NCBI RefSeq assembly: GCF_003693265.1
Contig: NZ_RDRE01000005.1
Span: forward strand, 104,414-168,413
DNA: 64,000 nucleotides
Direction of reading: 5' to 3'
Source: Corynebacterium gottingense
Lineage (GTDB): Bacteria; Actinomycetota; Actinomycetes; Mycobacteriales; Mycobacteriaceae
The notes beneath the pieces are model-generated. The model ran no database searches, had not been told where the DNA came from, and saw nothing but the letters and a program-made list of their open reading frames with translations. Position 1 is the first letter of the stretch; each line of letters opens with the position of its first letter. Position numbers and translations under genes: made by a program. Shown here piece after piece: positions 36,125 through 44,408 of the stretch.

Positions 36125-37225
36125 ATGCGTACCACCGCCGCCATCGCCGCAGGCACGATTGTGCTCGCCGCAGCGCCGTTCGCATCGGCCGAGGAGCCGC
36201 TGGAGCAGTTGCTTATCGACGTCACCGCGTCCCACAACTCCCACTCCGAAACCCTCGAGACCCAGCAGGAGGACATCGACGCCGCCGAGGAATCGGGCGA
36301 CGACGAGGCGCTGGTCGAGGCCCAGGACGCCTACCGCGCCACCCTGAAAGAGTGGCGCACCGACCTCATCGACGCCTCGGACGACCTGCGCGAGCTGCGC
36401 GAGGACGCGGAGCAGGAGGCCGAGGAGTCCGGCACGCCCCTGAGCAAGGAAGACAAGGAAGCCTTCACCGAGGCAGCGGACGCTATCAAGGAGGACCGCC
36501 AGACGGTCCGCGAGCTGCGCACCGAGGTGCTCGGCGACGACGAAGCGGTCTGCCTCCCCGGCCTCGTCGCCGGCGACACCGGCCTGGGCGGCCTGCTCGG
36601 CACGACCGCCATGGACGCGGTCGAGCGCTCCGAGCAGGGCGACAAGCGCATCGCTTTCGACTGCGCGCCGGAGTCCACCCACGCCACCACCGAGGTGAAA
36701 CGCGCGGAGGAGCCGACGACGGTGACGGGGTCGACGGAAGCGTCGGCAAGCGTGAGCGCTGAGCCGGAAGCGACCGAAACGACCGCTGCGACCGAGGAGC
36801 CCAACGTGCGGTACCGCGCGAACGTGCTCGCGGACGACGACGAGGACGAAGACGACGAGACGACCTCGTCCTCCACCTCCAGCGAGTCGAGCACCACCAG
36901 CACCTCAGCGACCTCATCCTCCACCAGCTCGCCGGCGGAGACGACCACGGGGACCGCATCGAGCACGACGAGCTCCTCGAGCAGCACATCCGAGAGCACC
37001 TCGGCGACCGCGATCCTGCACAACCGCACGACGTCGGCGAGCTCGTCCACCAAGTCGTCGACCACCACGCGCACGACCAGCAGCACCCGCTCCTCCTCCA
37101 CCACCACCGAGGAGGACGAGCGCGAGGGCGACCTCGCCGAGACCGGCACGCCGATGCTCAACCTGATCGTGCTGGCACTGCTGCTCACGGCAGGTGGCGT
37201 GTTCCTCGTGCGCCGTCCGGCGTAA
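36125..37225 (+). CDS. Cell-wall anchored protein with LAETG sorting signal
   Basis: A 366-residue exported protein of unknown function. After the signal peptide (AAIAAGTIVLAAAPFASAEE) comes an acidic helical domain, about residues 25-140, probably coiled coil (QQEDIDAAEESGDDEAL), and a Cys pair (CLPGLV ... FDCAPE). A Ser/Thr-rich stalk of about 100 residues follows. LAETG at residues 337-341, a hydrophobic helix and VRRPA close it, a sortase signal with Ala for Pro. AAGGAA precedes ATG 36125. Its stop overlaps the next start by one base, so it is co-transcribed with def and the acetyltransferase. Confidence 0.85.
   Translation: MRTTAAIAAGTIVLAAAPFASAEEPLEQLLIDVTASHNSHSETLETQQEDIDAAEESGDDEALVEAQDAYRATLKEWRTDLIDASDDLRELREDAEQEAEESGTPLSKEDKEAFTEAADAIKEDRQTVRELRTEVLGDDEAVCLPGLVAGDTGLGGLLGTTAMDAVERSEQGDKRIAFDCAPESTHATTEVKRAEEPTTVTGSTEASASVSAEPEATETTAATEEPNVRYRANVLADDDEDEDDETTSSSTSSESSTTSTSATSSSTSSPAETTTGTASSTTSSSSSTSESTSATAILHNRTTSASSSTKSSTTTRTTSSTRSSSTTTEEDEREGDLAETGTPMLNLIVLALLLTAGGVFLVRRPA
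36209..36221 (+). repeat. Interspersed motif, 13-base copy
   Basis: TTGCTTATCGACG on the plus strand, read Leu-Leu-Ile-Asp just after the signal peptide of the LAETG protein. Confidence 0.85.
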
Positions 37226-38202
37226 TGTCGCGCATCTTCCGCTCCGACGAGGTGGCCGTCGGCGACCGCGTGGTCGTGCGCCAGCGCCGCGGCGAGATGG
37301 CCAGCGACGTCATCGGCCACGTCCTCAGCCTCAACCCGCTGGTCATCCGCCCGCAGGAGGTCGGCGGTTTCCCGTCGTTCAAGGACGCGGTGGAGATTCG
37401 GGACGTCCACATCATTAAGAAACTGTCGCCGCGCACCGTCCGCAACTCCGACATCCGCGCGATCGAAACCGCCACCGCGCGCGCCTTTCCGGGCCAAGAG
37501 CAGCAGCTTATCGACGGCTGGCTCGCCCGCTCCGGTGCCGAAATCGCCGAGCGATCCAACTCCGCCGCCCCCATCGGTCACTCCGCCTCCCTGCAGCCGG
37601 TCCCGCTCGACGCGCTCCGCGAGTTCTACGCCGAGCGCGACATGCCGGTGCAGCTGCTGGTGCCGGAGCGCATCGGCAAACCGGCGCTGCGCCTCATCGA
37701 GGGCCACCAGGACCGGTGGGAGCTCGGCGAGGAAATCCTGGTCATGACGGCGCCGTGCGAGGACGCCCCCGCCGAACCCGCTGGCGCTGACTTCCGCGTC
37801 GACGACACGCCCGACGCCGACTGGCTCTCCATGTACCACTTCCGGGGCGCCGCGCTGCCGGAGGACGCGGTGCTCGACCTGGCGTCGCACATCGAGGGCC
37901 GCATCGCCTTTGCCCGGCTCGAGCGGGGCGGGCGGACCGTCGCCGTCACTCGCGCGACGCTCACGGAGTCCGACGACGGGCGCACCTGGCTCGGCTACTC
38001 CGCCGTGGAGGTCGCCGAGGACTGCCGCCGCCAGGGGCTGGGCACCCAGCTCACCCGGCAGCTGCTCGCGTGGGGCGCGCAGCAGGGCGCCGAGCGCGCC
38101 TACCTGCAGGCGCGCGTGAGCAACACGGCTGCGCTGGCGATGTACCACAAGCTGGGGTTCCTGGAGCACCACCGGCACCGGTACGCCCGGTTGTTGGGGT
38201 GA
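37225..38202 (+). CDS. GNAT acetyltransferase, probable N-acetylglutamate synthase (cg3035-like)
   Basis: A 325-residue protein with an N-terminal SH3-like segment (GDRVVVRQRRGE) and a C-terminal GNAT domain. Motif A is VAEDCRRQGLGTQLTRQLL, followed by motif B (YLQARVSNTAALAMYHKLGF). The gene order def-this-xthA-cls matches C. glutamicum, where cg3035 was described as an N-acetylglutamate synthase feeding arginine synthesis. The function is carried over from that locus and size, not from visible substrate residues. Start overlaps the previous stop (TAATG). Confidence 0.75.
   Translation: MSRIFRSDEVAVGDRVVVRQRRGEMASDVIGHVLSLNPLVIRPQEVGGFPSFKDAVEIRDVHIIKKLSPRTVRNSDIRAIETATARAFPGQEQQLIDGWLARSGAEIAERSNSAAPIGHSASLQPVPLDALREFYAERDMPVQLLVPERIGKPALRLIEGHQDRWELGEEILVMTAPCEDAPAEPAGADFRVDDTPDADWLSMYHFRGAALPEDAVLDLASHIEGRIAFARLERGGRTVAVTRATLTESDDGRTWLGYSAVEVAEDCRRQGLGTQLTRQLLAWGAQQGAERAYLQARVSNTAALAMYHKLGFLEHHRHRYARLLG
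37506..37516 (+). repeat. Interspersed motif, 11-base core
   Basis: GCTTATCGACG on the plus strand, read Leu-Ile-Asp in QQLIDGW of the acetyltransferase. Confidence 0.8.
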
Positions 38203-38221
38203 GTCGGGCGGGGGTGGACGT

Positions 38222-38234
38222 GGCGTCGATAAGC
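38222..38234 (-). repeat. Interspersed motif, 13-base copy, intergenic
   Basis: GCTTATCGACGCC on the minus strand in the 61-base gap before xthA, 17 bases ahead of the xthA -10 element. Confidence 0.85.
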
Positions 38235-38263
38235 ACTGCCCCGAAAACGCTAAGGTGGTGGGC

Positions 38264-39055
38264 ATGCGAATTGCCACTTGGAACGTCAACTCGGTGCGGA
38301 CGCGCGCCGATCGCATCGCCGCATTCCTCGAGCGGCAGGACGTGGACGTGCTGACCATGCAGGAGACGAAGACGGCGGACGCCAAGTTCCCCTACTCCAC
38401 GTTTCAGGCGGCGGGCTACGAAGTCGCGCACGTGGGGCACAACCAGTGGAACGGGGTGGCGATCGCCTCGCGGGTCGGGCTCGAGCACGTGCGCGACCAC
38501 TTCGAGCGGCAGCCCCGCTTTGCCAAGAAGGGCGAGCCGGAGCTGGAGGCGCGGGCCGTCGGCGCGGACTGCGGCGGCGTCGAGGTGTGGAGCCTGTACG
38601 TGCCGAATGGCCGCGAGATCGGCGACCCGCACTACGACTACAAGCTGCAGTTCCTCTACTCGCTGCAGGACACGGTGCGGCCCGGCGACCTGCAGGTGCT
38701 CACCGGCGACTTCAACATCGCGCCCCGCGACGAAAACGTGTGGGACATCGACTGGTTCGACGGCAAAACGCACGTCACGGAGCCGGAGCGCGCCGCGTTC
38801 CAGATGCTGGAGGAGACGGGACTGACCCAGATCACGCACGACGACCTCTACTCGTTCTGGGACTACAAGTCCGGCCGCTTCCCGCGCAACGAGGGGATGC
38901 TCATTGACTTCCAGCTGGCCACCGCGCCGCTCGCGGCGAAGGCGACCCGCGCCTGGGTGGACGTGGACGAGCGCCGCGGCACCGGCGCCTCCGACCACGC
39001 GCCCGTGATCGTGGATTACGACACCCACGGCCTGGACATCGACCAAGTGCGATGA
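38264..39055 (+). CDS. xthA: Exonuclease III
   Basis: DNA repair enzyme with AP-endonuclease and 3'-5' exonuclease activity. The 263-residue product shows MRIATWNVNSVR (metal/Asn), QETKTADAKFP (catalytic Glu), the LYVPNGREIGD loop, TGDFNIAPRD and the final GASDHAPVIVDYD with catalytic Asp-His. TAAGGT at 38251-38256 places the transcript start on ATG 38264, so it is probably leaderless. Overlaps cls by four bases. Confidence 0.96.
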   Translation: MRIATWNVNSVRTRADRIAAFLERQDVDVLTMQETKTADAKFPYSTFQAAGYEVAHVGHNQWNGVAIASRVGLEHVRDHFERQPRFAKKGEPELEARAVGADCGGVEVWSLYVPNGREIGDPHYDYKLQFLYSLQDTVRPGDLQVLTGDFNIAPRDENVWDIDWFDGKTHVTEPERAAFQMLEETGLTQITHDDLYSFWDYKSGRFPRNEGMLIDFQLATAPLAAKATRAWVDVDERRGTGASDHAPVIVDYDTHGLDIDQVR

Positions 39056-40566
39056 CGTTCTCGTTCGACCTCTCGGTCTGGCAGCTCGTTGCCATGACCA
39101 TTGACTACGCGATCAAGTTCGTCATGATCGGCATCGTGCCGGAGAACCGGCGCCCGGCGTCCGCGAACGCGTGGCTGCTGCTCATCCTCCTGCTACCCAT
39201 CGTCGGCCTGCCCCTCTACCTGCTGATGGGATCGACCCTGGTCTCGCGCCGCCGCCACCGCATCCAGCAGCGCGCCACCGCCGCGCTCAACGACATCTAC
39301 ACGCGCACGCCCGACCATCCCGTCGACGCTCGCCTGGCCCCCGACGTGGCGTCGATGATCCGGCTCAACCGCGAGCTCACCGGCTTCCCCGCCGAATACA
39401 GCAGCGTCCGCCACACCTGGACCGACTACGAATTAGTCATGCGCCGCCTTGCATCGCTTATCGACGCCGCCACCTCCTACGTCGACGTCGAAATCTACGC
39501 CGTGGCGTGGGACCAGACCACCGGCCCCGTCTTCGAGGCGATGGAGCGGGCCGTGCAGCGCGGCGTCCACGTCCGCCTCCTGTTCGACCACATCGGCTCC
39601 ATGAAGTACCCGCACTTCCGGGCCCTGAAGCGCCGGCTCACCGACGCCGGCATCGACTGGCACCTCATGCTGCCCCTCAACCTGCTGCGCGGCCGCTTCC
39701 GGCGCCCCGACCTGCGCAACCACCGCAAGCTCGTGGTCATCGATGGCCGCGTCGGCTTCATCGGCTCCCTCAACCTCATCGACCGCGGCTACCTCATGCC
39801 CAACCACCGCCGCGCCGGACGCCAGTGGGTGGACACCTTCATCGAGCTCGAGGGCCCCATCGTCACCTCCATGGAGTCGCTCTTCGCCGTCGACTGGTAC
39901 ACCGAATCCGGCGAGCTCATCGACCTCCACACCGCCGCGGCCCTCCCCAGCCCCCACGGCGAGGACGTCAACCTAGTGCAGCTCCTCCCCTCCGGCCCCG
40001 GCTACCAGACCGAGCCCAACCTGCGCAGCTTCAACTCCCTCATCCACCACGCCAGCGAGCGCCTCATCCTCTGCTCCCCCTACTTCGTCCCCGACGAATC
40101 CCTCCTAGAAGCGGTGACCACCGCCTGCTATCGAGGCATCCGCGTCGACCTCCTCGTCGGCGAAAAGGCCGACCAGTTCATGGTCAACCACGCCCAATCC
40201 TCCTACTACGAGCAGCTTCTAGACGCCGGCGTGCACATCTGGGAGTTCCCCGCCCCCTATGTCCTGCACACCAAGTTCGCGCTGGCGGATCCGGAGGTTG
40301 GGTCTGGTTCTGGGGGTGGTTCTGGTTCTGGGGTTGGGCGGCCGGTGGCCATCGTTGGTTCCTCCAACATGGACATCCGCTCCTTCTCCCTCAACTACGA
40401 GTCCAGCCTCTTCGTCGCCGAGGGCACCCTCCTCCGCGACCTGCACCGCCTCGCCGACACCTACCTATCCGTCTCCAGCGAACTCACCCCGGAGCGCTGG
40501 AACCGCCGCCCCTGGTACCGCCGCTACGTAGACAACGTGATGAAGCTGACCTCCGCGCTGCAGTAG
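39052..40566 (+). CDS. cls: Cardiolipin synthase with Gly/Ser insert in second HKD motif
   Basis: Membrane enzyme of 504 residues that condenses two phosphatidylglycerols (or a related pair) to cardiolipin. Two N-terminal helices (about 11-28 and 41-60) precede two phospholipase D motifs: H224-K226-D231 (HRKLVVID, then GSLN) and H406-K408-D413 (HTKFALAD). Between D413 and the GSSN of the second motif lies an extra stretch GSGSGGGSGSGVGRP, encoded by GGTTCTG-like repeats. The catalytic residues themselves are intact. ATGA overlap couples it to xthA. Confidence 0.93.
   Translation: MTFSFDLSVWQLVAMTIDYAIKFVMIGIVPENRRPASANAWLLLILLLPIVGLPLYLLMGSTLVSRRRHRIQQRATAALNDIYTRTPDHPVDARLAPDVASMIRLNRELTGFPAEYSSVRHTWTDYELVMRRLASLIDAATSYVDVEIYAVAWDQTTGPVFEAMERAVQRGVHVRLLFDHIGSMKYPHFRALKRRLTDAGIDWHLMLPLNLLRGRFRRPDLRNHRKLVVIDGRVGFIGSLNLIDRGYLMPNHRRAGRQWVDTFIELEGPIVTSMESLFAVDWYTESGELIDLHTAAALPSPHGEDVNLVQLLPSGPGYQTEPNLRSFNSLIHHASERLILCSPYFVPDESLLEAVTTACYRGIRVDLLVGEKADQFMVNHAQSSYYEQLLDAGVHIWEFPAPYVLHTKFALADPEVGSGSGGGSGSGVGRPVAIVGSSNMDIRSFSLNYESSLFVAEGTLLRDLHRLADTYLSVSSELTPERWNRRPWYRRYVDNVMKLTSALQ
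39456..39468 (+). repeat. Interspersed motif, 13-base copy
   Basis: GCTTATCGACGCC on the plus strand, read Leu-Ile-Asp-Ala (ASLIDAATS) in cls. Confidence 0.85.
40299..40340 (+). repeat. Short GGTTCTG microrepeat in cls
   Basis: Degenerate repeats of GGTTCTGG with different base use (T at third positions) from the surrounding gene, encoding the Gly/Ser linker. Confidence 0.8.
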
Positions 40567-40700
40567 GCGGGGCGCTGGATGACGAGAATGCGTAAAATTT
40601 CCGGTTCGCCGCCTACCCAATTCGTCGCGACCTGGGGCCACGCCACGCCGCAACCACGCAGCGCAGAAATCTCTCACGCCCACCCCGCAAGACCCCACCA

Positions 40701-40738
40701 AAAAGCCCCCGACCAGCCGCAACCGGCTGCCCAGGGGC
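40701..40738. terminator. Bidirectional terminator between cls and the ABC permease
   Basis: GCCCC / GGGGC outer arms and CAGCCG (40714-40719) / CGGCTG (40724-40729) inner arms; A/T runs flank both sides, with TTTTTGG on the minus strand and ACAAAAACC after the plus arm. Confidence 0.75.
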
Positions 40739-40753
40739 ACAAAAACCAAACCT

Positions 40754-41482
40754 TTACGCGTCGCGCTTGTGCAGCAGCACCACGCCGGCCACCCACGCGA
40801 CGAGGGCCCAGACGACGAAGATGCCGAGGGAGACGAGCGGGTCGTCGTTCGGCGCCTTCTGGTTGAGCATGAACGCGTTGAGGTCCTTGAACGGCAGGAA
40901 CCGGTCGACGTGCTCGCCGATCTTGGGGATGACGGGCAGGACTCGCTCCACAAGCAGCATCATGAGCAGCCCGGCGCAGACCGTGACCGCAGTGTTGCGG
41001 AGCAGCCAGCCGACGCCTTGGACGAGGACGGCGAGGAGTGCCTCGCCAAGCGGGACCGCCCACAGCGCCCGGTGCACGAACGAGTTGCTGGCCCAGCCGA
41101 CCGGGTTGTTGTCCACCAGGTCCGCCACCGTGAAACCCAGGACGAGGCTCACCAGCGACACCACGGCGACGAGCACCGCGCCAAGAATCAGCTTGGCCAG
41201 GGCGAGCTGCCAGCGCTTCGGCGCGACCCGGAAGTTGGTGGCGGCCATGCCAAACCGGTATTCCGTGGTCACCATCATTGAGGTCTGCACCAGCGTGTAC
41301 ATGGAGAGTACGACGGTGATGACGGCTGCCGTCGTCAATGGCTTCGGGAACGACATCGTGTTGTAGATCCAGCCGGTGAGCGCGGCGTTGAGCAGCGAGA
41401 GCACGAGCGCCACGATCACGCACGCGTAGAACGACGCGGTGGTGCGCAGCTTGGTCCATTCGGCGTTGATCAGATTAAGCAC
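40754..41482 (-). CDS. ABC-2 type transporter permease
   Basis: A 242-residue membrane protein with six predicted helices (for example ASFYACVIVALVLSLLNAAL and LILGAVLVAVVSLVSLVLGF). It pairs with the ATPase encoded just upstream, overlapping by eight bases; start is GTG 41482. Resembles permeases of small two-gene exporters of the bacitracin/lantibiotic immunity kind, but the cargo is unknown. Last gene of a minus-strand unit NUDIX-ATPase-permease. Confidence 0.88.
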   Translation of the reverse strand: MLNLINAEWTKLRTTASFYACVIVALVLSLLNAALTGWIYNTMSFPKPLTTAAVITVVLSMYTLVQTSMMVTTEYRFGMAATNFRVAPKRWQLALAKLILGAVLVAVVSLVSLVLGFTVADLVDNNPVGWASNSFVHRALWAVPLGEALLAVLVQGVGWLLRNTAVTVCAGLLMMLLVERVLPVIPKIGEHVDRFLPFKDLNAFMLNQKAPNDDPLVSLGIFVVWALVAWVAGVVLLHKRDA

Positions 41483-42413
41483 GGTTTCCCTCCGGTGCGA
41501 CGTATTGGGCCTTGTCCATGGTCGAGTGCATGTACGCGTCCTCCAGCGAGGCGTGGCGCTGCGTCAGCTCCGCCAGCTGCACGCCCGCCTCGTGGGCGAT
41601 GCGGCCGACCTCGTCGCTGGTCAGGTCGGGGATTTCCAGCACTTCGCGCTGCGCACTATCGACGCCACGCTCCACCCGCGCACCGGCCTGGCCGATCGCG
41701 GCGCTCAGGCCCTTCAAGTCCGCGACGGTGGCGGTGCGCACGACGGTGGTGACGTTGGAGTTCGACGCGATGAACTCATTCACCGACGTGTCCGCCACCA
41801 GCCGGCCGCGGCCGATGACCACCAGGTTGTCGGCGGTCTGCGCCATTTCGGACAGGATGTGTGAGGACACGAGGATGGTGCGCCCCTCGTCGGCAAGCCG
41901 ACGCAGCAGGCTGCGGACCCAGCGGATGCCTTCGGGGTCGAGGCCGTTGACCGGCTCGTCAAGGATGAGGTACTCGGGGTCGCCCAGCAGTGCGGCCGCG
42001 ATGCCCAGGCGCTGACCCATGCCGAGCGAGAAGCCGCGGACCTTCTTGTCCGCCACGTCGGTCAGGCCGACCAGGCCGAGGACCTCGTCGACGCGCTGCT
42101 TCGACAGCCCCGCCGCCTGCGCCTGCCAGAGCAGCGCGTTGCGCGCCGAGCGGTTCGGGTGGATGCCCTTCGCGTCCAGCAAAGCGCCCACGCGGTGGGT
42201 GGGGTTGGGGAGGTGCTGGTACAACGTGTCGTCGATAAGCGCACTGCCCGCGGTGGGCGTGTCCAGGCCGAGGATCATCCGCATCGTCGTCGACTTGCCC
42301 GATCCGTTTGGGCCGAGGAAGCCGGTGACCACGCCAGGTTTGACGGTGAAGGTGAGGTCATCGACGGCCCGGACCGGACCGTAATGCTTGGTCAGTCCCT
42401 GTACTTTAATCAT
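41475..42413 (-). CDS. ABC transporter ATP-binding protein
   Basis: A 312-residue ATPase with Walker A GPNGSGKST, signature-like FSLGMGQRLGIA, Walker B YLILDEPVNGLD and switch His (VSSHILSEM). The C-terminal extension after about residue 215 is typical for drug or lantibiotic exporter ATPases (BcrA/NatA type). It pairs with the permease downstream and overlaps the NUDIX gene by eight bases. Confidence 0.93.
   Translation of the reverse strand: MIKVQGLTKHYGPVRAVDDLTFTVKPGVVTGFLGPNGSGKSTTMRMILGLDTPTAGSALIDDTLYQHLPNPTHRVGALLDAKGIHPNRSARNALLWQAQAAGLSKQRVDEVLGLVGLTDVADKKVRGFSLGMGQRLGIAAALLGDPEYLILDEPVNGLDPEGIRWVRSLLRRLADEGRTILVSSHILSEMAQTADNLVVIGRGRLVADTSVNEFIASNSNVTTVVRTATVADLKGLSAAIGQAGARVERGVDSAQREVLEIPDLTSDEVGRIAHEAGVQLAELTQRHASLEDAYMHSTMDKAQYVAPEGNRA
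42230..42240 (-). repeat. Interspersed motif, 11-base core
   Basis: GCTTATCGACG on the minus strand, read Leu-Ile-Asp (ALIDDT) in the ATPase gene. Confidence 0.8.
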
Positions 42414-42867
42414 GCGGTTCAGTATGCCCGATAAGGTGATCCAGCGCGGCAGCGAAACCCGGGTGGAGGGGCAGCTCGCGCAGCGCGCCCAGCGGAACCC
42501 AGCGCAGCTCCTCGCTCTCCTCGTTCGCCGTGACCGGCAGCTGGGCGCCGTCGTCGGTGCGCGCGATAACGGTGGTGTACGCCCAGCCGGGGACCTCGAA
42601 CGTGACCACTTCCTCGAGCGGGCGCACGCGGTCCGGGTCGATGCCGCACTCCTCCACCGTTTCGCGCAGCGCGGCCTCGCTGGCGGTTTCGTGCGAATCG
42701 CGCGCGCCGCCGGGGATGCCCCACGTGTCGCCCTGCGCGGTCCATGCGGCGCGGTGCTGCATCAGGATTGCGTCGCCTGCCTGTAGGAAGAGGCCAGCCG
42801 CCCCGAATTTGCCCCAGTACTTTTCACCGTGGGGTCCGATGACCCATCCGTTTCCGTCGCCAAGCAT
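42406..42867 (-). CDS. NUDIX hydrolase
   Basis: A 153-residue pyrophosphohydrolase. The Nudix box starts GIPGGARDSHETASEAALRE and ends TVEECG, matching GX5EX7REUXEEXGU with Arg-Glu-Thr-Val-Glu-Glu. Substrate unknown. I start at ATG 42867 because TACAGT on the minus strand (42879-42874) puts transcription exactly there, a leaderless start; a longer frame from 42888 would lie upstream of it. Confidence 0.9.
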   Translation of the reverse strand: MLGDGNGWVIGPHGEKYWGKFGAAGLFLQAGDAILMQHRAAWTAQGDTWGIPGGARDSHETASEAALRETVEECGIDPDRVRPLEEVVTFEVPGWAYTTVIARTDDGAQLPVTANEESEELRWVPLGALRELPLHPGFAAALDHLIGHTEPHD

Positions 42868-42873
42868 GCCCCC

Positions 42874-42896
42874 ACTGTAGACAGACACGTTATTCT
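42874..42896. promoter_or_regulatory. Divergent leaderless promoters of NUDIX and glnX
   Basis: TACAGT (minus, 42879-42874) is seven bases from ATG 42867; TATTCT (plus, 42891-42896) is seven bases from ATG 42903. Both predicted start sites coincide with the start codon. Confidence 0.65.
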
Positions 42897-42902
42897 TGGG
42901 GA

Positions 42903-44408
42903 ATGAGCCACAACGTGCAGCTGCCCGGCACGGCCCAGGACGGGGCCGCGCCGACGTCTGATGACGCGTGGCTGGACGAGCTCGAGCGCGTCCCCACCCG
43001 CCGCACGTTCGGCGCGATCGTGCGCGACTACGCCACGGGCCCGGCGCGCATGGCCCGGCGCGGCGCGAGCTTCCTCGCCACCACGCCGGGCAAGCTCATC
43101 GCGATGATGCTGGTGCTCACGCTCGCCCTGCTGGCGGCGGGCGCGGCGATGAGTAGCTCCATGTCCAAGCGGCAGGACTCGCTGGACACCCTGGTCACGG
43201 CCACGGAGCCGATGAGCAACTCGGCGCACCTGCTGTTCACCTCGCTGTCACAGGCAGACACCGTCGCCACCACCGGCTTTGTCCAGCCGGGCATGCTCAC
43301 GCAGGAGGAAATGGACCTGTACCTGGGCTCGCTGGACCGCGCGGTCTCCGCGTCCAACGACGTCTTCCGCGGCTCGGTGGAGACGGAGAACGGGCAGGAC
43401 GGCGCGGAGATCGAGCGCCTGGTCACCTCCATCCAGCGCCAGATCCCCCTCTACTCCGCGCTGATGGAGCGCGCGCTGGTGAACCAACGGATGGGCAACC
43501 CTGTGGGCGTCGCGTACATGTCCGAGGCCTCCGGCATCATGCGCGAGCACATGCTTAGCGACGCCGACCGCCTCTACAAACTCACACAACGCCAGGTCGC
43601 CCGCGAGATGGCCCGGCTGTCCGCGCCCCAGCTCGTGCCGTTGTCGGGGCTCTTCGCCGCCCTGTTCTTCCTGCTTCTGGCGCAGTGGTGGCTGTGGCGC
43701 ACGTTCCGGCGCCGCCTCAACCGCGGCTTCCTCGTCGCCACCGCGTCCATGGTGGTGGCGATCCTTTGGGTGGTCGTGTCCAACCTGCAGCTGTGGCAAG
43801 CGGGCGTGGTCGGCTTCGCGCGGGCGGCGGAACCGTGGGAGCAGCTGACGGCCGCGCGTATCGACGCCCAAGAGGCCCGCACCGACGAAACGTTCGCGCT
43901 GCTGCGGCGGCAGTCCGTGGCACAGTCCTCGCGCTCCTTTGACTCGACGCACCAGCGGGTGGAGGACGCGCTCGGCGCCGCAGAGAACGCGCTGGACGCG
44001 CGCGATACGCCCGCGCTGCGCAACGCGCGGGGCGTGGAAGCGCAGGATGTCCCGGTCCCGGCCGAGGAGACGATCGCCTCCGCCCACGAGTCCCTCAACG
44101 AGTGGTCCTCCAACCACGACGCCCTCCTCGCCGCTATCGACGCCGGCCAGTACCAGGAGGCCGTGGTTCTCCTCACCGGCACGGAGCCGGGGGCCGAGAA
44201 GGCCGGCGACGTCGGCGCGTCGGCGTACCGCGACCTGGACGCGGATCTGCAGGACCTGATCACGCTGTCGCGCGTGTCCACGCGCGAGTACATCACCGCA
44301 TCCCTCGACGCGACCCGTCTGGTCTCGGGCGCGGTCGCGCTCCTGTCGCTGCTCGCGGTGATCTGCATCTGGATTGGTATCCGCCGCAGGATCGGAGAAT
44401 TCCTGTGA
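42903..44408 (+). CDS. glnX: GlnX-type membrane signalling protein
   Basis: A 501-residue membrane protein with four helices: LIAMMLVLTLALLAAGAAMS near residue 62, LFAALFFLLLAQWWLW near 250, ATASMVVAILWVVVSNLQLW near 280 and GAVALLSLLAVICIWIG near 475, with two extracytoplasmic helical domains between them. In C. glutamicum GlnX relays signals from the lipoprotein GlnH to kinase PknG, and the operon order is the same here. Stop overlaps the glnH start (GTGA). Confidence 0.88.
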   Translation: MSHNVQLPGTAQDGAAPTSDDAWLDELERVPTRRTFGAIVRDYATGPARMARRGASFLATTPGKLIAMMLVLTLALLAAGAAMSSSMSKRQDSLDTLVTATEPMSNSAHLLFTSLSQADTVATTGFVQPGMLTQEEMDLYLGSLDRAVSASNDVFRGSVETENGQDGAEIERLVTSIQRQIPLYSALMERALVNQRMGNPVGVAYMSEASGIMREHMLSDADRLYKLTQRQVAREMARLSAPQLVPLSGLFAALFFLLLAQWWLWRTFRRRLNRGFLVATASMVVAILWVVVSNLQLWQAGVVGFARAAEPWEQLTAARIDAQEARTDETFALLRRQSVAQSSRSFDSTHQRVEDALGAAENALDARDTPALRNARGVEAQDVPVPAEETIASAHESLNEWSSNHDALLAAIDAGQYQEAVVLLTGTEPGAEKAGDVGASAYRDLDADLQDLITLSRVSTREYITASLDATRLVSGAVALLSLLAVICIWIGIRRRIGEFL

